Shown here piece by piece: positions 25,813-33,135 of a stretch of 64,000 nt of DNA. The notes beneath the pieces were generated by a model. That model ran no database searches. It was not told the DNA's origin and saw nothing but the letters and a program-made list of their open reading frames with translations. How positions within the stretch are numbered: the first letter of the stretch is position 1; every line of letters starts with the position of its first letter. This DNA comes from JBCCFC01 sp965213595 (GTDB lineage: Bacteria; Chloroflexota; Anaerolineae; Caldilineales; Caldilineaceae), in assembly GCA_965213595.1 (NCBI GenBank), contig CBDBZO010000006.1, forward strand, positions 3,968,001-4,032,000, read 5' to 3'. Made by a program: the position numbers and the translations under genes.

Positions 25813-26550
25813 GTGACGAAGTACTACTTCCTGGGCGGCCAGCGCGTCTTCCTCAAGGAGGGCGGCGTCCCCCGCTACATCCACGCCGACCACCTGGGCT
25901 CCACCGCCATCGAAACCAACCTCTCCGGCCAAGTGAGCGCCGAGCGGCGCTACTATGCCTTTGGCGGCGAGCGCGCCAGCAGCGGCACCTTGCGCACCGA
26001 GAACCAGTTCACCAGCCAGAAGCTGGATGGAACCGGGCTGTATTACTACGGGGCGCGGTATTACGACCCGGAGATTGGGCAGTTCGTGTCGCCGGATACG
26101 ATTGTGCCCGCGCCGGGAGAGGTGTTTGCGTACAATCGGTATATGTACGGGTATGGCAACCCCCTGCGATTCTCCGACCCCACGGGCTACTACACCAGCG
26201 ACGAAATTAAGGGGCATTTCGGATGCAACTACTGGAACTGTGTTGAAGAACAGTTCTACTATGGCGCACCATACGAAGGCCTAGGGGAATGGCTTGGCGT
26301 GCTTTTGACGGCTGAAGATGGCTACATCATTGCAGCCCACCACCCTACGGTTGAGGTGTCTTTTGGTGGCGTGTTTTTGCGCAACACAAACACGGGCAAG
26401 ATTGAGATCATGGGAGGTTCTGGTCCCGTTAGCAATCTTGCTGTTGCGAGCTTCATCGATCCGATGGGTAGTAACGGGGTTCTTCAACTTGGCGAGTATG
26501 ACCTTCGTGATCAGAGTGGGCAAAGCGTCGCAATCAGTTCAGAAGGTTAA
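25813..26550 (+). pseudogene. Orphan Rhs core fragment with toxin tip 2, ended by in-frame TAA
   Basis: The open frame reaches back to 25456 without a start codon (PTDAELNATLDIDIGDPPG, TYLPLVNGGG), showing it is a promoterless core fragment. It holds the Rhs end (YFLGGQRVFLKEG, HADHLGSTAIETN, YYGARYYDPEIGQFVSPDT, YNRYMYGYGNP) and DPTGYY as the core/tip boundary. The tip begins YTSDEIKGHFGCNYWNCVEE and stops at TAA 26548-26550, after which the same frame stays open and codes a typical tip end. Such orphan tips can replace the tip of the main gene by recombination in the core. Confidence 0.75.
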
Positions 26551-26871
26551 CCCAATGGATGTGACATTTGGGATTGCACTGCGTTGGGTTACGATGTCAG
26601 TTCTCTAGGGCTTTCAGTTGCAGGAGATGCAGCATTGGCAACAGGGCCTTTTGCTCCAGCTATCAGTGGTGGCTTAAGGCTTGCTGACGGTACTGTTACA
26701 GCGGCATCATTAGCACATACCGCAAATTTGGTTCAAACGGGTGATGCTTCGCAGGCAGATGTTGTGGTGAACGGCGTCACCGCGGGTCTAAGTCTGACTC
26801 CCGGTGGTGGTGAGTTGGGAGGGGTTATCCAATTGCTTTGGGATGTGTTTGATCCTGCACACCCTTGGTAA
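26551..26871 (+). pseudogene. Continuation of toxin tip 2 after in-frame TAA
   Basis: Directly after the TAA the frame reads PNGCDIWDCTALGYDVSSL, then a Gly/Ala-rich hydrophobic helical stretch (LGLSVAGDAALATGPFAPA), and ends VIQLLWDVFDPAHPW. The DC-x-AL start and LWD-x-F-x-P end match toxin tip 3 at 28100-28437, so this is the membrane-active-looking end module of the same protein, cut off by a nonsense codon. Independent translation from the TTG at 26584 is possible but lacks a ribosome site. Confidence 0.65.
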
Positions 26872-26904
26872 CGTTCAGCAATATAGACCCGTAAACTTGC
26901 AAAA

Positions 26905-26939
26905 AGGCATCGAGTAAGCTTTCGACTTGCTCGATGCCT
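26905..26939 (+). terminator. Hairpin after toxin tip 2
   Basis: Fourteen-base arms (26905-26918 and 26926-26939) with one mismatch enclose TTTCGA-like loop bases. It follows the tip stop codon by about 35 bases. A short AAAAAGG precedes and TAAAAG follows, so the T-run is weak in both directions. Confidence 0.5.
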
Positions 26940-27132
26940 AAAAGTTTCCGTCGGAAAACAGCTCATTACCACGCTTCGAATACTGTATCAATAACTACTA
27001 TACTCATATCAAAGAAGAAACCGAAGTCAGGGTATAAGGGCGCACCCCTGTAGTCACTCAGAGCGGGCAGTCACAAAGCATTGCTCCACGACTCAACACT
27101 GATGTTTTGATTTTGATGTAGAGGGTAAATTT

Positions 27133-27375
27133 ATGTCTATAACTGTTATTGATCTATTATCGATGGTTGCAATTATGTCTGTCGGTTATTATTTTGGTTA
27201 TAAACTAAGGCATTCTGGTGCAGTTCAATTCGTGCCTGTCTGTATCGCAGGAATATGCACTGCGCCCTTCCTTTATCCAATACATACAGGTGGTGTTGTA
27301 GAGATTCTCGCACTTGCAATGATATCAGTTGTATTAAGCTTCTATGGCTTTTTTGTGTTCACTCGACTACTCTAA
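27133..27375 (+). CDS. Small two- or three-helix membrane protein, putative immunity protein 2
   Basis: 80 residues, almost wholly hydrophobic: helices near 5-22 (VIDLLSMVAIMSVGYYFGY), 33-50 (VPVCIAGICTAPFLYPI) and 57-78 (ILALAMISVVLSFYGFFVF). It stands where an immunity gene is expected, after toxin tip 2 and before the next Rhs core fragment, and shares the AT-rich composition of the tips. A purine-rich GTAGAGGGTAAATTT stretch precedes the ATG. Its function is inferred from position only. Confidence 0.55.
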   Translation: MSITVIDLLSMVAIMSVGYYFGYKLRHSGAVQFVPVCIAGICTAPFLYPIHTGGVVEILALAMISVVLSFYGFFVFTRLL

Positions 27376-27513
27376 CTTAGCGTTATGCTAATGCTGCAAA
27401 ATTTAGCCACAACATCATAATTCCACCAGAAGTGATATGAGCCCCCACTTTACTGCTGTCGCTCATCAATTAGCCTGAACTCCACCATCATCGAAATCGA
27501 CCTATCCATCGGC

Positions 27514-28437
27514 ATGACCACCGAACGGCGCTACCTCGCTTTTGGCGGCGAGCGTGCCAGCAGCGGCAACCTGCGCACCGAGAACGAGTTCGCCAGCCAG
27601 AAGCTGGACGGGACGGGGCTGTACTACTACGGGGCCAGGTACTACGACCCGGAGCTTGGGCAGTTCGTGTCGCCGGATACGATTGTGCCGAATGAAACCG
27701 AGGTGTTTGCGTATAATCGGTACATGTATGCGTACGGCAATCCGCTTAATTACAATGATCCGACGGGACACTGCCCTCTGGCATCAGATGTTAGTCACGC
27801 TGAGTTTGCAGCGTGCATCGGAGCGGTTAATACAATCATTGCTCATTGGGATGATACAGACTACTTCGTAAGAGCCTTTACCTCACGGGAGAATTTCCTT
27901 CAGAACTACGCCATGCAGCCAGCTTTTGATGCGGACTTCTTCCAGCTTCAATGGCAGAATTATGAAGCAAGCCCTGACTATCAAGCCTGGTATGCTAGTT
28001 TGCCCGAGCCGACTCCACTCTTTCAAGCACAGATTGATGACCCAACATGTGGAGGTATGCGTCTTTGTCAAAAGTTGGATGAGGGGGCGCTGCGGATTGA
28101 GCAAGAATGTACAGAAAGAGATTGTATTGCCCTGACACTTGACAGTGTAGCTACGACATCTGGTGGCGTCGCATTTGGATGTGCTGCAGGCATTATTACA
28201 GCTGCGTGTAGCCTGCCATCCGACGGTATCAGCATTGTTGCAAGTGCGGCAGGCGCCGGATGGTCTGTATATCAGGTTTCACAGGACAATGCGGATGAAG
28301 TAGATATGGTAGCAGCCACGACCACATTCGTAGTTGGAGCAAGCACAAAGAGTAAGGGAGTTGGATTTGGATCATCCGTCTTCCAAACATTATGGGACTT
28401 CTTTAGTCCAGCCAAGTCAGATTCTGACAAACAGTAA
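27514..28437 (+). CDS. Orphan Rhs core fragment with toxin tip 3
   Basis: 307 residues from ATG 27514; degenerate core can be traced to about 27475 (STIIEIDLS in place of STAIETDLS). The core end is intact: YYGARYYDPELGQFVSPDT, YNRYMYAYGNPLNYNDPTGH. The tip (about residues 88-307) begins CPLASDVSHAEFAACIG, has a middle region with Trp/Tyr/Gln-rich QWQNYEASPDYQAWYA, then an end module ERDCIALTLDSVATTSGGV, hydrophobic Gly/Ala-rich helices, and VFQTLWDFFSPAKSDSDKQ. The end module resembles that of tip 2. The next gene starts two bases after the stop, a toxin-immunity arrangement. Confidence 0.72.
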   Translation: MTTERRYLAFGGERASSGNLRTENEFASQKLDGTGLYYYGARYYDPELGQFVSPDTIVPNETEVFAYNRYMYAYGNPLNYNDPTGHCPLASDVSHAEFAACIGAVNTIIAHWDDTDYFVRAFTSRENFLQNYAMQPAFDADFFQLQWQNYEASPDYQAWYASLPEPTPLFQAQIDDPTCGGMRLCQKLDEGALRIEQECTERDCIALTLDSVATTSGGVAFGCAAGIITAACSLPSDGISIVASAAGAGWSVYQVSQDNADEVDMVAATTTFVVGASTKSKGVGFGSSVFQTLWDFFSPAKSDSDKQ

Positions 28438-28439
28438 CC

Positions 28440-28964
28440 ATGAATTCTTTCATTGTTAAGCGTTCGCGCACATACATGATTGGTTGGATTATCGCGTTTG
28501 CATGCACATTGCTCTTGGGATTATTTCTCCTTTTCAATGGAGGGATAATCCCGGGCATCATCACAACTCTAGGCATGATCGCATCTATCGCTCTGTGCTT
28601 TGTGGGGTTAATTAATCGTCAACCTCGAATCGTTATGGATAGCGAAGGCGTTAGCGCAACAGAATTCCAAGATGTCAAAATACTGTGGAGCAGCATAGAA
28701 GCATTGGGGATAGTTTCTTATCCTCGTGTAGGGCGCATTATAACCTTCGAGCTCAAAGATGAGGCAAAGTACGCTGATCAAGTCGATAAAGAAAAATTGT
28801 GTCGGTTAAAGATTGACCAGGCTTTTGGCGTAACTTTGTTCCACGTTAAAACAGCGGGTCTTGACCAATCCCCTGGTGTTATCTATAAAGAGCTCAGAAA
28901 AGGAATGGCCTTCTACAAAGGTTTACCAACAAGCGACATTGATGATGAAATTTTTTCAAACTGA
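28440..28964 (+). CDS. STM3941-like membrane protein, putative immunity protein 3
   Basis: 174 residues. Two hydrophobic segments near 14-32 and 36-58 (IGWIIAFACTLLLGLFLLF; IIPGIITTLGMIASIALCF), then PRIVMDSEGVSATEFQDVKI and a W-x-x-I strand pattern typical of the PH-like domain of the STM3941 family, used as immunity proteins near polymorphic toxins. It starts two bases after tip 3, so it should protect against that toxin. A diverged, frameshifted copy follows at 29255. Confidence 0.75.
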   Translation: MNSFIVKRSRTYMIGWIIAFACTLLLGLFLLFNGGIIPGIITTLGMIASIALCFVGLINRQPRIVMDSEGVSATEFQDVKILWSSIEALGIVSYPRVGRIITFELKDEAKYADQVDKEKLCRLKIDQAFGVTLFHVKTAGLDQSPGVIYKELRKGMAFYKGLPTSDIDDEIFSN

Positions 28965-28970
28965 TTTTGC

Positions 28971-29252
28971 GTGAACCGGACGGTAAGATTGCAACTATAC
29001 GCTGCTGGAATCATTACGATTGGCTGTTCTGCACCAGCAGGCGGCATAAGTGCAACTGCAAGCGCCGCAGGAGCTGGATGGACTGCACATCAAGTCTCAA
29101 AGGCAAATGCAAATGAGGTAGATTTAGTAGCAGCCACAACCACATTTGTAGTCGGTGTTAGCACTCCTGAAGAAGTTGGATTTGCGGCGGCTGTTTTTCA
29201 GACCGTTTGGGACTTTTTCAGCCCCGCAAAATCTGATTCCGATAAGCAGTAG
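28971..29252 (+). pseudogene. Duplicated end of toxin tip 3
   Basis: 93 codons. From about 29000 on, the product aligns with the last about 85 residues of toxin tip 3 (AAGIITIGCSAPAGGIS, ASAAGAGWTAHQVSKANANE, AATTTFVVGVSTPEEVG, VFQTVWDFFSPAKSDSDKQ). It lacks the core, the boundary motif and the rest of the tip, so it is a tail fragment produced by a tandem duplication of about 780 bases that also copied the immunity gene. Confidence 0.75.
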
Positions 29253-29254
29253 AC

Positions 29255-29780
29255 ATGAACCAACTAGTCATCAAGCGTTCATCCGCATACATAATTAGAT
29301 GGCTAGTCATGTTGACAATGGTGCTGTTACTGGGATTGCTCATCCTTGTTCAAGGCGGAGTAATCCCAGGACTTATTGGGGCGATTGGTGCCCTAATATC
29401 TATTGTTCTTTTTGCACGAGGTCTATCCGATGACCGGCCAAGAGTTATTTTGGATGATGAAGGTATTCGTGCAACAGAGTTCCAACCGGTTAAGATATCG
29501 TTAGACGATATAAAGCAGGTAAAGGTCATTTTCTACCCCCGCGTAGGACGTATCATAACGTTTGAGCTTAAAGATGAAGCAAAATATACATCACAGCTTA
29601 CAATCGAGCAGTTGCGTGGATTAAAGATTGAGAGAGCATTTGGAGTGGCTGTATTTCATATCAAAACAGCGGGACTCGACCATTCTACGGGGGTTTATCT
29701 ATAAAGAAGTAAGAAAACGTATGTCTGCCAGTGACCCCTTGTCGTCAACTGATCAAAATAATGACATTTTCGTAAATTGA
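29255..29780 (+). pseudogene. Duplicated immunity gene with frameshift
   Basis: As read, the protein stops at 29704 (149 residues) with GLDHSTGVYL. Removing one T in the GGTTTATC stretch near 29694-29697 restores the reading IYKEVRKRMSASD ... NNDIFVN with a stop at 29778-29780, matching the end of immunity protein 3 (IYKELRKGMAFYK ... DDEIFSN). The membrane segments and the VGRIITFELKDEAKY core are kept. It therefore looks like a diverged immunity copy truncated by a single-base insertion; the truncated form might still be functional. Confidence 0.72.
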
Positions 29781-29794
29781 TTGGATTTACCTTT

Positions 29795-30060
29795 ACTTTC
29801 TACCCCGACTTCCTGCTGTACGCCCCCCACCCGACCGATGAAGAGCTCAACGCCAGCCTCGATGTCGAGATCGGCGACCCACCCGGCCCGCAGTGCCCGC
29901 TTGAGCTCGACGAGCTTGTGCCCTACGTCCTGCCCCTGCCCGCGCCGGTCGCGCCGGTCGTCGAGGCGGTCGAGGCCGCCGCGCCTGTGCTGATTTTGCT
30001 GGCGGCGTCTTCCGCTACATCCGCGCCAGCCATCTCGATTCCACGGCGATTGGAAACTTT
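29795..30060 (+). pseudogene. Terminal Rhs core fragment without toxin tip
   Basis: A frame with no start codon reads YPDFLLYAPHPTDEELNASL, DVEIGDPPGPQCPLELDELV and VVEAVEAAAP, the Pro-rich linker of the Rhs core, and then, after an internal deletion, GVFRYIRASHLDSTAIGN in place of FRYVHSDHLGSTAIETD. It ends where the thiP gene begins on the other strand, so it marks the edge of the Rhs array. Confidence 0.7.
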
Positions 30061-30068
30061 CCACCAAA

Positions 30069-31832
30069 TCAAAACTCGCTCGCGCCCGACGGGCGAAAGC
30101 GCTCGATCATCATCAGTCCTCCTGCCGAGACGACCATCAAAATCGTGCTCATCGCCAGCGCTTGGCCGTAGTTGAGCGGGCCGGGCTGGCCCAGCGCGCG
30201 GTAGATGACGACGGGCATGGTGGGGAAATCGGGGCGGGTGATGAGCAGTGAGGCGCCGAATTCGCCGAGGCTGATCGTAAAGGCGAAGACGGCGCCGACG
30301 AGCGCCGCGCCCCAAAGCAGCGGCACGTCGATCTCGCGCAGGATGCGGCTGGGCGACGCGCCGAGCAGGGCGGCCGTTTCGCGCAGCCGCGGATCGAGGC
30401 GGCGCAGGGCGGGCAGAAAGGTGCGCACAACAAAGGGCGCGGCGATCAGCGAGTGGGCCACGGGCACGAGCCAGAGCGAGGTGCGCAGCGGCCCCATCGT
30501 TACGATGTAGCCAAAACCGAGGGTGACGGCGCTGGTGCCAAGCGGCAGCAGGAAGATCGGGTCGAGCAGGGTGGTGAGCCAGCTGCGGGGGCGGGCAAGC
30601 AGGTAGGCGGCGGGCAGGCCGAGCACCAGGCTCAGCACAACGGTGGCGGCGGCGAAGAGCACGGAGTTGCGCACGGCCAGCAGCGGCGCGACGAAGAACG
30701 CGCTCTGCCGTTCGTTGACGGCGAGCGCGGCGTAGTAGCGCAACGTAAAATCCCCCAGTCCGTCGCCGCCCCAGGTGAAGCTGCGCCAGGCCAGCGTGAG
30801 CAGCGGAGAGAGCAGCAAAGCCAGCGACAGCGTCAACAGCAGGCCGATGAGCAGGCGGGTGACCCTGGTTTGCGGCGGCGCGGGCGGCTCGGCCTGCGTG
30901 GCGAGCGCGCGGCTGCTGCGGGCCTGGATGCGCGTGTAGAGCGCCATTGCGGCAAAGGTTAGCGCCATCTGCACGAGCGCGAGGAAGGCGGCGACGGGCA
31001 GGTTGAAGAGGTTGCGCGCCTGCCGGTAGATTTCGACTTCGAGCGTGGCAAAGCGCAATCCCCCCAGAATTAGCACCACCCCGAAGCTGGTAAAGCAGAA
31101 CAAAAAGACAAGCAGGCTCGCCGCCGCGATGCTGGGCAGAAGCAGCGGCAGCGTGACCTCGCACAGGCGTCGCAGCGGCCCCGCACCGAGCACGCGCGCC
31201 GCGTCGGCTGGCCCCGTGCCGAGCGTGCGCCAAAAGCCACCCACGGTGCGGATCACGATGCTGACGTTGTAGAAGGCGTGCGCCAGCAGGATGATCCAAA
31301 CGGTCTGCGCAATCTGCAGGGGCGGCGCGTCCAGCGAGAAGGCCGCCTGCAGCCAGCGGTTGAGCAGGCCGCTGTCGCCGAGCAGGGCGCTAAAGGCCAC
31401 GGCGACGACCACGGTCGGCATGACGAAGGGCACGGTGAAGAGTGCGCGCAGCAGCGCTTGGCCGGGGAAGCGGTAGCGGGCAAAAATAAAGGCCAGGGGC
31501 AAACCGAGCAGCAGCGTCAGCGCAGTGGAGGCGGCGGCCTGCCAGGTGGTGAACCAAAGCACGCGCCAGAAAAACGGCGCGCGCAGGGTGTTGCCGATGC
31601 CGCTAAAATTCCACGCGCCGTCTGCAAAGAAGCTGACGCGCAGGATGCCAAGCAGGGGGTAGAGATAGAAAACGGCGAGGAAGAGCAGGGGGAGGAGGAA
31701 TAGTGCGTAGTGCGTAATGCGTGATGCGTGAACCGGAACGCCGTCCGTTTGGGTACGCCCGTGCCGTGTCGAATATTTTGGAGAGCTACCCGTAAACACT
31801 ATCCACCCCTCGATCCAATAAGCAATAAGCAC
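30069..31832 (-). CDS. thiP: Thiamine ABC transporter permease (ThiP-like)
   Basis: 587 residues as read from GTG 31832; GTG 31799 is an alternative. The protein has two homologous permease halves, each with the EAA-loop (LGAGPLRRLCEVTLPLLLPS near the middle; LLGASPSRILREIDVPLLWG near the end), and about twelve membrane segments, as in ThiP. With ThiB upstream it imports thiamine, thiamine phosphate or pyrophosphate. The operon lies under a TPP riboswitch. No thiQ ATPase follows; the Rhs array begins nine bases after the stop. The N-terminus contains a 7-base DNA repeat, so its exact start is uncertain. Confidence 0.85.
   Translation of the reverse strand: MLIAYWIEGWIVFTGSSPKYSTRHGRTQTDGVPVHASRITHYALFLLPLLFLAVFYLYPLLGILRVSFFADGAWNFSGIGNTLRAPFFWRVLWFTTWQAAASTALTLLLGLPLAFIFARYRFPGQALLRALFTVPFVMPTVVVAVAFSALLGDSGLLNRWLQAAFSLDAPPLQIAQTVWIILLAHAFYNVSIVIRTVGGFWRTLGTGPADAARVLGAGPLRRLCEVTLPLLLPSIAAASLLVFLFCFTSFGVVLILGGLRFATLEVEIYRQARNLFNLPVAAFLALVQMALTFAAMALYTRIQARSSRALATQAEPPAPPQTRVTRLLIGLLLTLSLALLLSPLLTLAWRSFTWGGDGLGDFTLRYYAALAVNERQSAFFVAPLLAVRNSVLFAAATVVLSLVLGLPAAYLLARPRSWLTTLLDPIFLLPLGTSAVTLGFGYIVTMGPLRTSLWLVPVAHSLIAAPFVVRTFLPALRRLDPRLRETAALLGASPSRILREIDVPLLWGAALVGAVFAFTISLGEFGASLLITRPDFPTMPVVIYRALGQPGPLNYGQALAMSTILMVVSAGGLMMIERFRPSGASEF
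31702..31729. repeat. Four tandem 7-base units at the 5' end of thiP
   Basis: AGTGCGT, AGTGCGT, AATGCGT, GATGCGT in a row. Similar units are known to me as intergenic repeats in several bacteria; here they encode the residues HASRITHYAL at the ThiP N-terminus, just before the first membrane helix. The unit is not a multiple of three, so expansion by one unit would shift the frame. Confidence 0.7.
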
Positions 31833-31843
31833 TACGAACTACT

Positions 31844-32941
31844 CTACCGCAACATCACATCCGTCCACGCCTCGATCCACGCCTCGCGGTTTTCCTCAAT
31901 CGCTTCGGGTGCGAGCGACGCCGGATCGTCCGGCACGGTGGCGAATTGCTCGAAGAGCTCCGGCAGCGCAGCATTCTCATTAGCGGGATAGACAAACATC
32001 TGGAGCGGAATGTCCTCCTGCAGGGGCTGGCTCAGCATAAAGTCGACAAAGTCGCGGGCGAGCTGCTCCTGCGCTTCGCTGCGGTTCGTGTTGCGCAAAA
32101 CGCCGATGAATTCGATCTGGCGAAATGTCCCACCGGGGGGCGAAACGTTGACCGACGCCGGTTCCGTGCGCTCGTCGGTGGCGTAGAGCACGTCCGCGGG
32201 GGGGCTGGTGCTGTAGCTAACGACGAGCGGGCGCTCGCCTTCGCCGCCGGAGCCAACGGTAAACTGCGTGTAGTAAGCGTCACTCCAGCCGTCGACGACG
32301 AGCACGTCGTTGTCGCGCAGGGCCTGCCAGAAATCAAGGTAGCCCTCTTCGCCAAAGTAGCTTACGGTTGCCAGCAGAAAGGCCAAGCCCGGCGACGAGG
32401 TGGCCGGATTTTGCACGACGAGCGTGCTGGCATATTCGGGCTGCGTCAGATCGTCGAACGTTTGGGGCAGGGGCAAGTCGCGCTCGGCAAACCAGGCGGC
32501 GTCGGCGTTGAGGTTGACAAAGCCGTAGTCGACGGGCAGCAGCCGGTGTTCGCTGTCAAGCTGAAAGTCAGTCGGAATTTCGTCCAGCAGCGGCGAGGTG
32601 TACGGCTCAAAGATGTCGGCGTTGAGTGCGCGGCTGAGGAAGGCGTTGTCAATGCCAAAGGCGACGTCGGCCAGCGGCGCGTCGGCGCTCAGCACAAGCT
32701 GGTTGACCAGCTCGCCCGCGTCGCCGAGTTGGAGGAACTGAAGCTCGGCGTTGTGCTCTGCTTCAAACTGGTCGAGCAGATCGGCGCTGAGGTTGAAGGA
32801 GTTGTGGGTGGCGACGGTGAGCGGAGTAGGGCCGTTGGATTCGCCGTCGGCTGTTGTGAGCACGGGCGTTTGGCAGGCAGCGATCAGCCATGCTGTGGCA
32901 AATGTCACCCAGAGCAGGCGGTGGAAGTGGTTGCGATGCAT
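31844..32941 (-). CDS. thiB: Thiamine ABC transporter substrate-binding lipoprotein (ThiB-like)
   Basis: 365 residues, ATG 32941 behind GAGGAGAG. Lipoprotein signal ends WLIAAC-QT (Cys23). The fold is a periplasmic binding protein of the thiamine/iron group: PLTVATHNSFNLSADLLDQF, then LADVAFGIDNAFLSRAL, VDYGFVNLNADAAWF, NPATSSPGLAFLLATV, and VVDGWSDAYYTQFTVG. These match ThiB-type proteins that bind thiamine and its phosphates. It delivers substrate to ThiP. Expression should fall when TPP is abundant, through the upstream riboswitch. Confidence 0.88.
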   Translation of the reverse strand: MHRNHFHRLLWVTFATAWLIAACQTPVLTTADGESNGPTPLTVATHNSFNLSADLLDQFEAEHNAELQFLQLGDAGELVNQLVLSADAPLADVAFGIDNAFLSRALNADIFEPYTSPLLDEIPTDFQLDSEHRLLPVDYGFVNLNADAAWFAERDLPLPQTFDDLTQPEYASTLVVQNPATSSPGLAFLLATVSYFGEEGYLDFWQALRDNDVLVVDGWSDAYYTQFTVGSGGEGERPLVVSYSTSPPADVLYATDERTEPASVNVSPPGGTFRQIEFIGVLRNTNRSEAQEQLARDFVDFMLSQPLQEDIPLQMFVYPANENAALPELFEQFATVPDDPASLAPEAIEENREAWIEAWTDVMLR

Positions 32942-32952
32942 AATCTCTCCTC

Positions 32953-32985
32953 AAAAACAAAAACCCCACCGGATGTGCGGTAGGG
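32953..32985 (-). terminator. Expression-platform terminator of TPP riboswitch
   Basis: On the minus strand CCCTACCG pairs with CGGTGGGG (one G:U), loop CACATC, followed by TTTTTGTTTTT. It lies between the TPP aptamer and the ThiB ribosome site, so TPP binding should favour termination here. Confidence 0.85.
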
Positions 32986-33007
32986 CAAGGGGCGCGCGGG
33001 CGCTATC

Positions 33008-33095
33008 TTTCCTACGCTGGCATTACCCAGATCAGGTTCGTGGGTCGGCAGCGAAGCGGCTGCCCTCTCAGCCCGGCGCATCCGGGCTCCCCATT
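33008..33095 (-). ncRNA. TPP riboswitch (THI element) aptamer
   Basis: The minus strand carries the conserved thi-box parts in order: GGGGAGCCCGG, GGCTGAGAGGG, GACCC, GAACCTGATCTGGGTAATGC and CAGCGTAGGAAAG. The CTGAGA and ACCTGATCTGGGTAATGCCAGCG elements bind the pyrimidine and pyrophosphate of TPP. A terminator follows, so it controls transcription of thiB-thiP in response to thiamine pyrophosphate. Confidence 0.96.
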
Positions 33096-33135
33096 GGATT
33101 GGTGATAAAAATTGTAGCGCACCTTGGCGAAAGAT

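Noticed and set aside
12263..26550. Reassigned genetic code (TAA/TAG read as Gln).
   Set aside because: Several intact genes here end at TAA or TAG exactly where the family ends (for example both FAS1 genes at TAA), so these codons are stops.
26584..26871. Separate gene starting at TTG 26584.
   Set aside because: It is in the same frame as the preceding tip and continues it after one TAA; no ribosome site.
22404..30060. CRISPR or integron cassette array.
   Set aside because: Repeated parts are Rhs core-coding segments of 200 to 600 bases, not short regular repeats, and no integrase or attC-like sites are seen.
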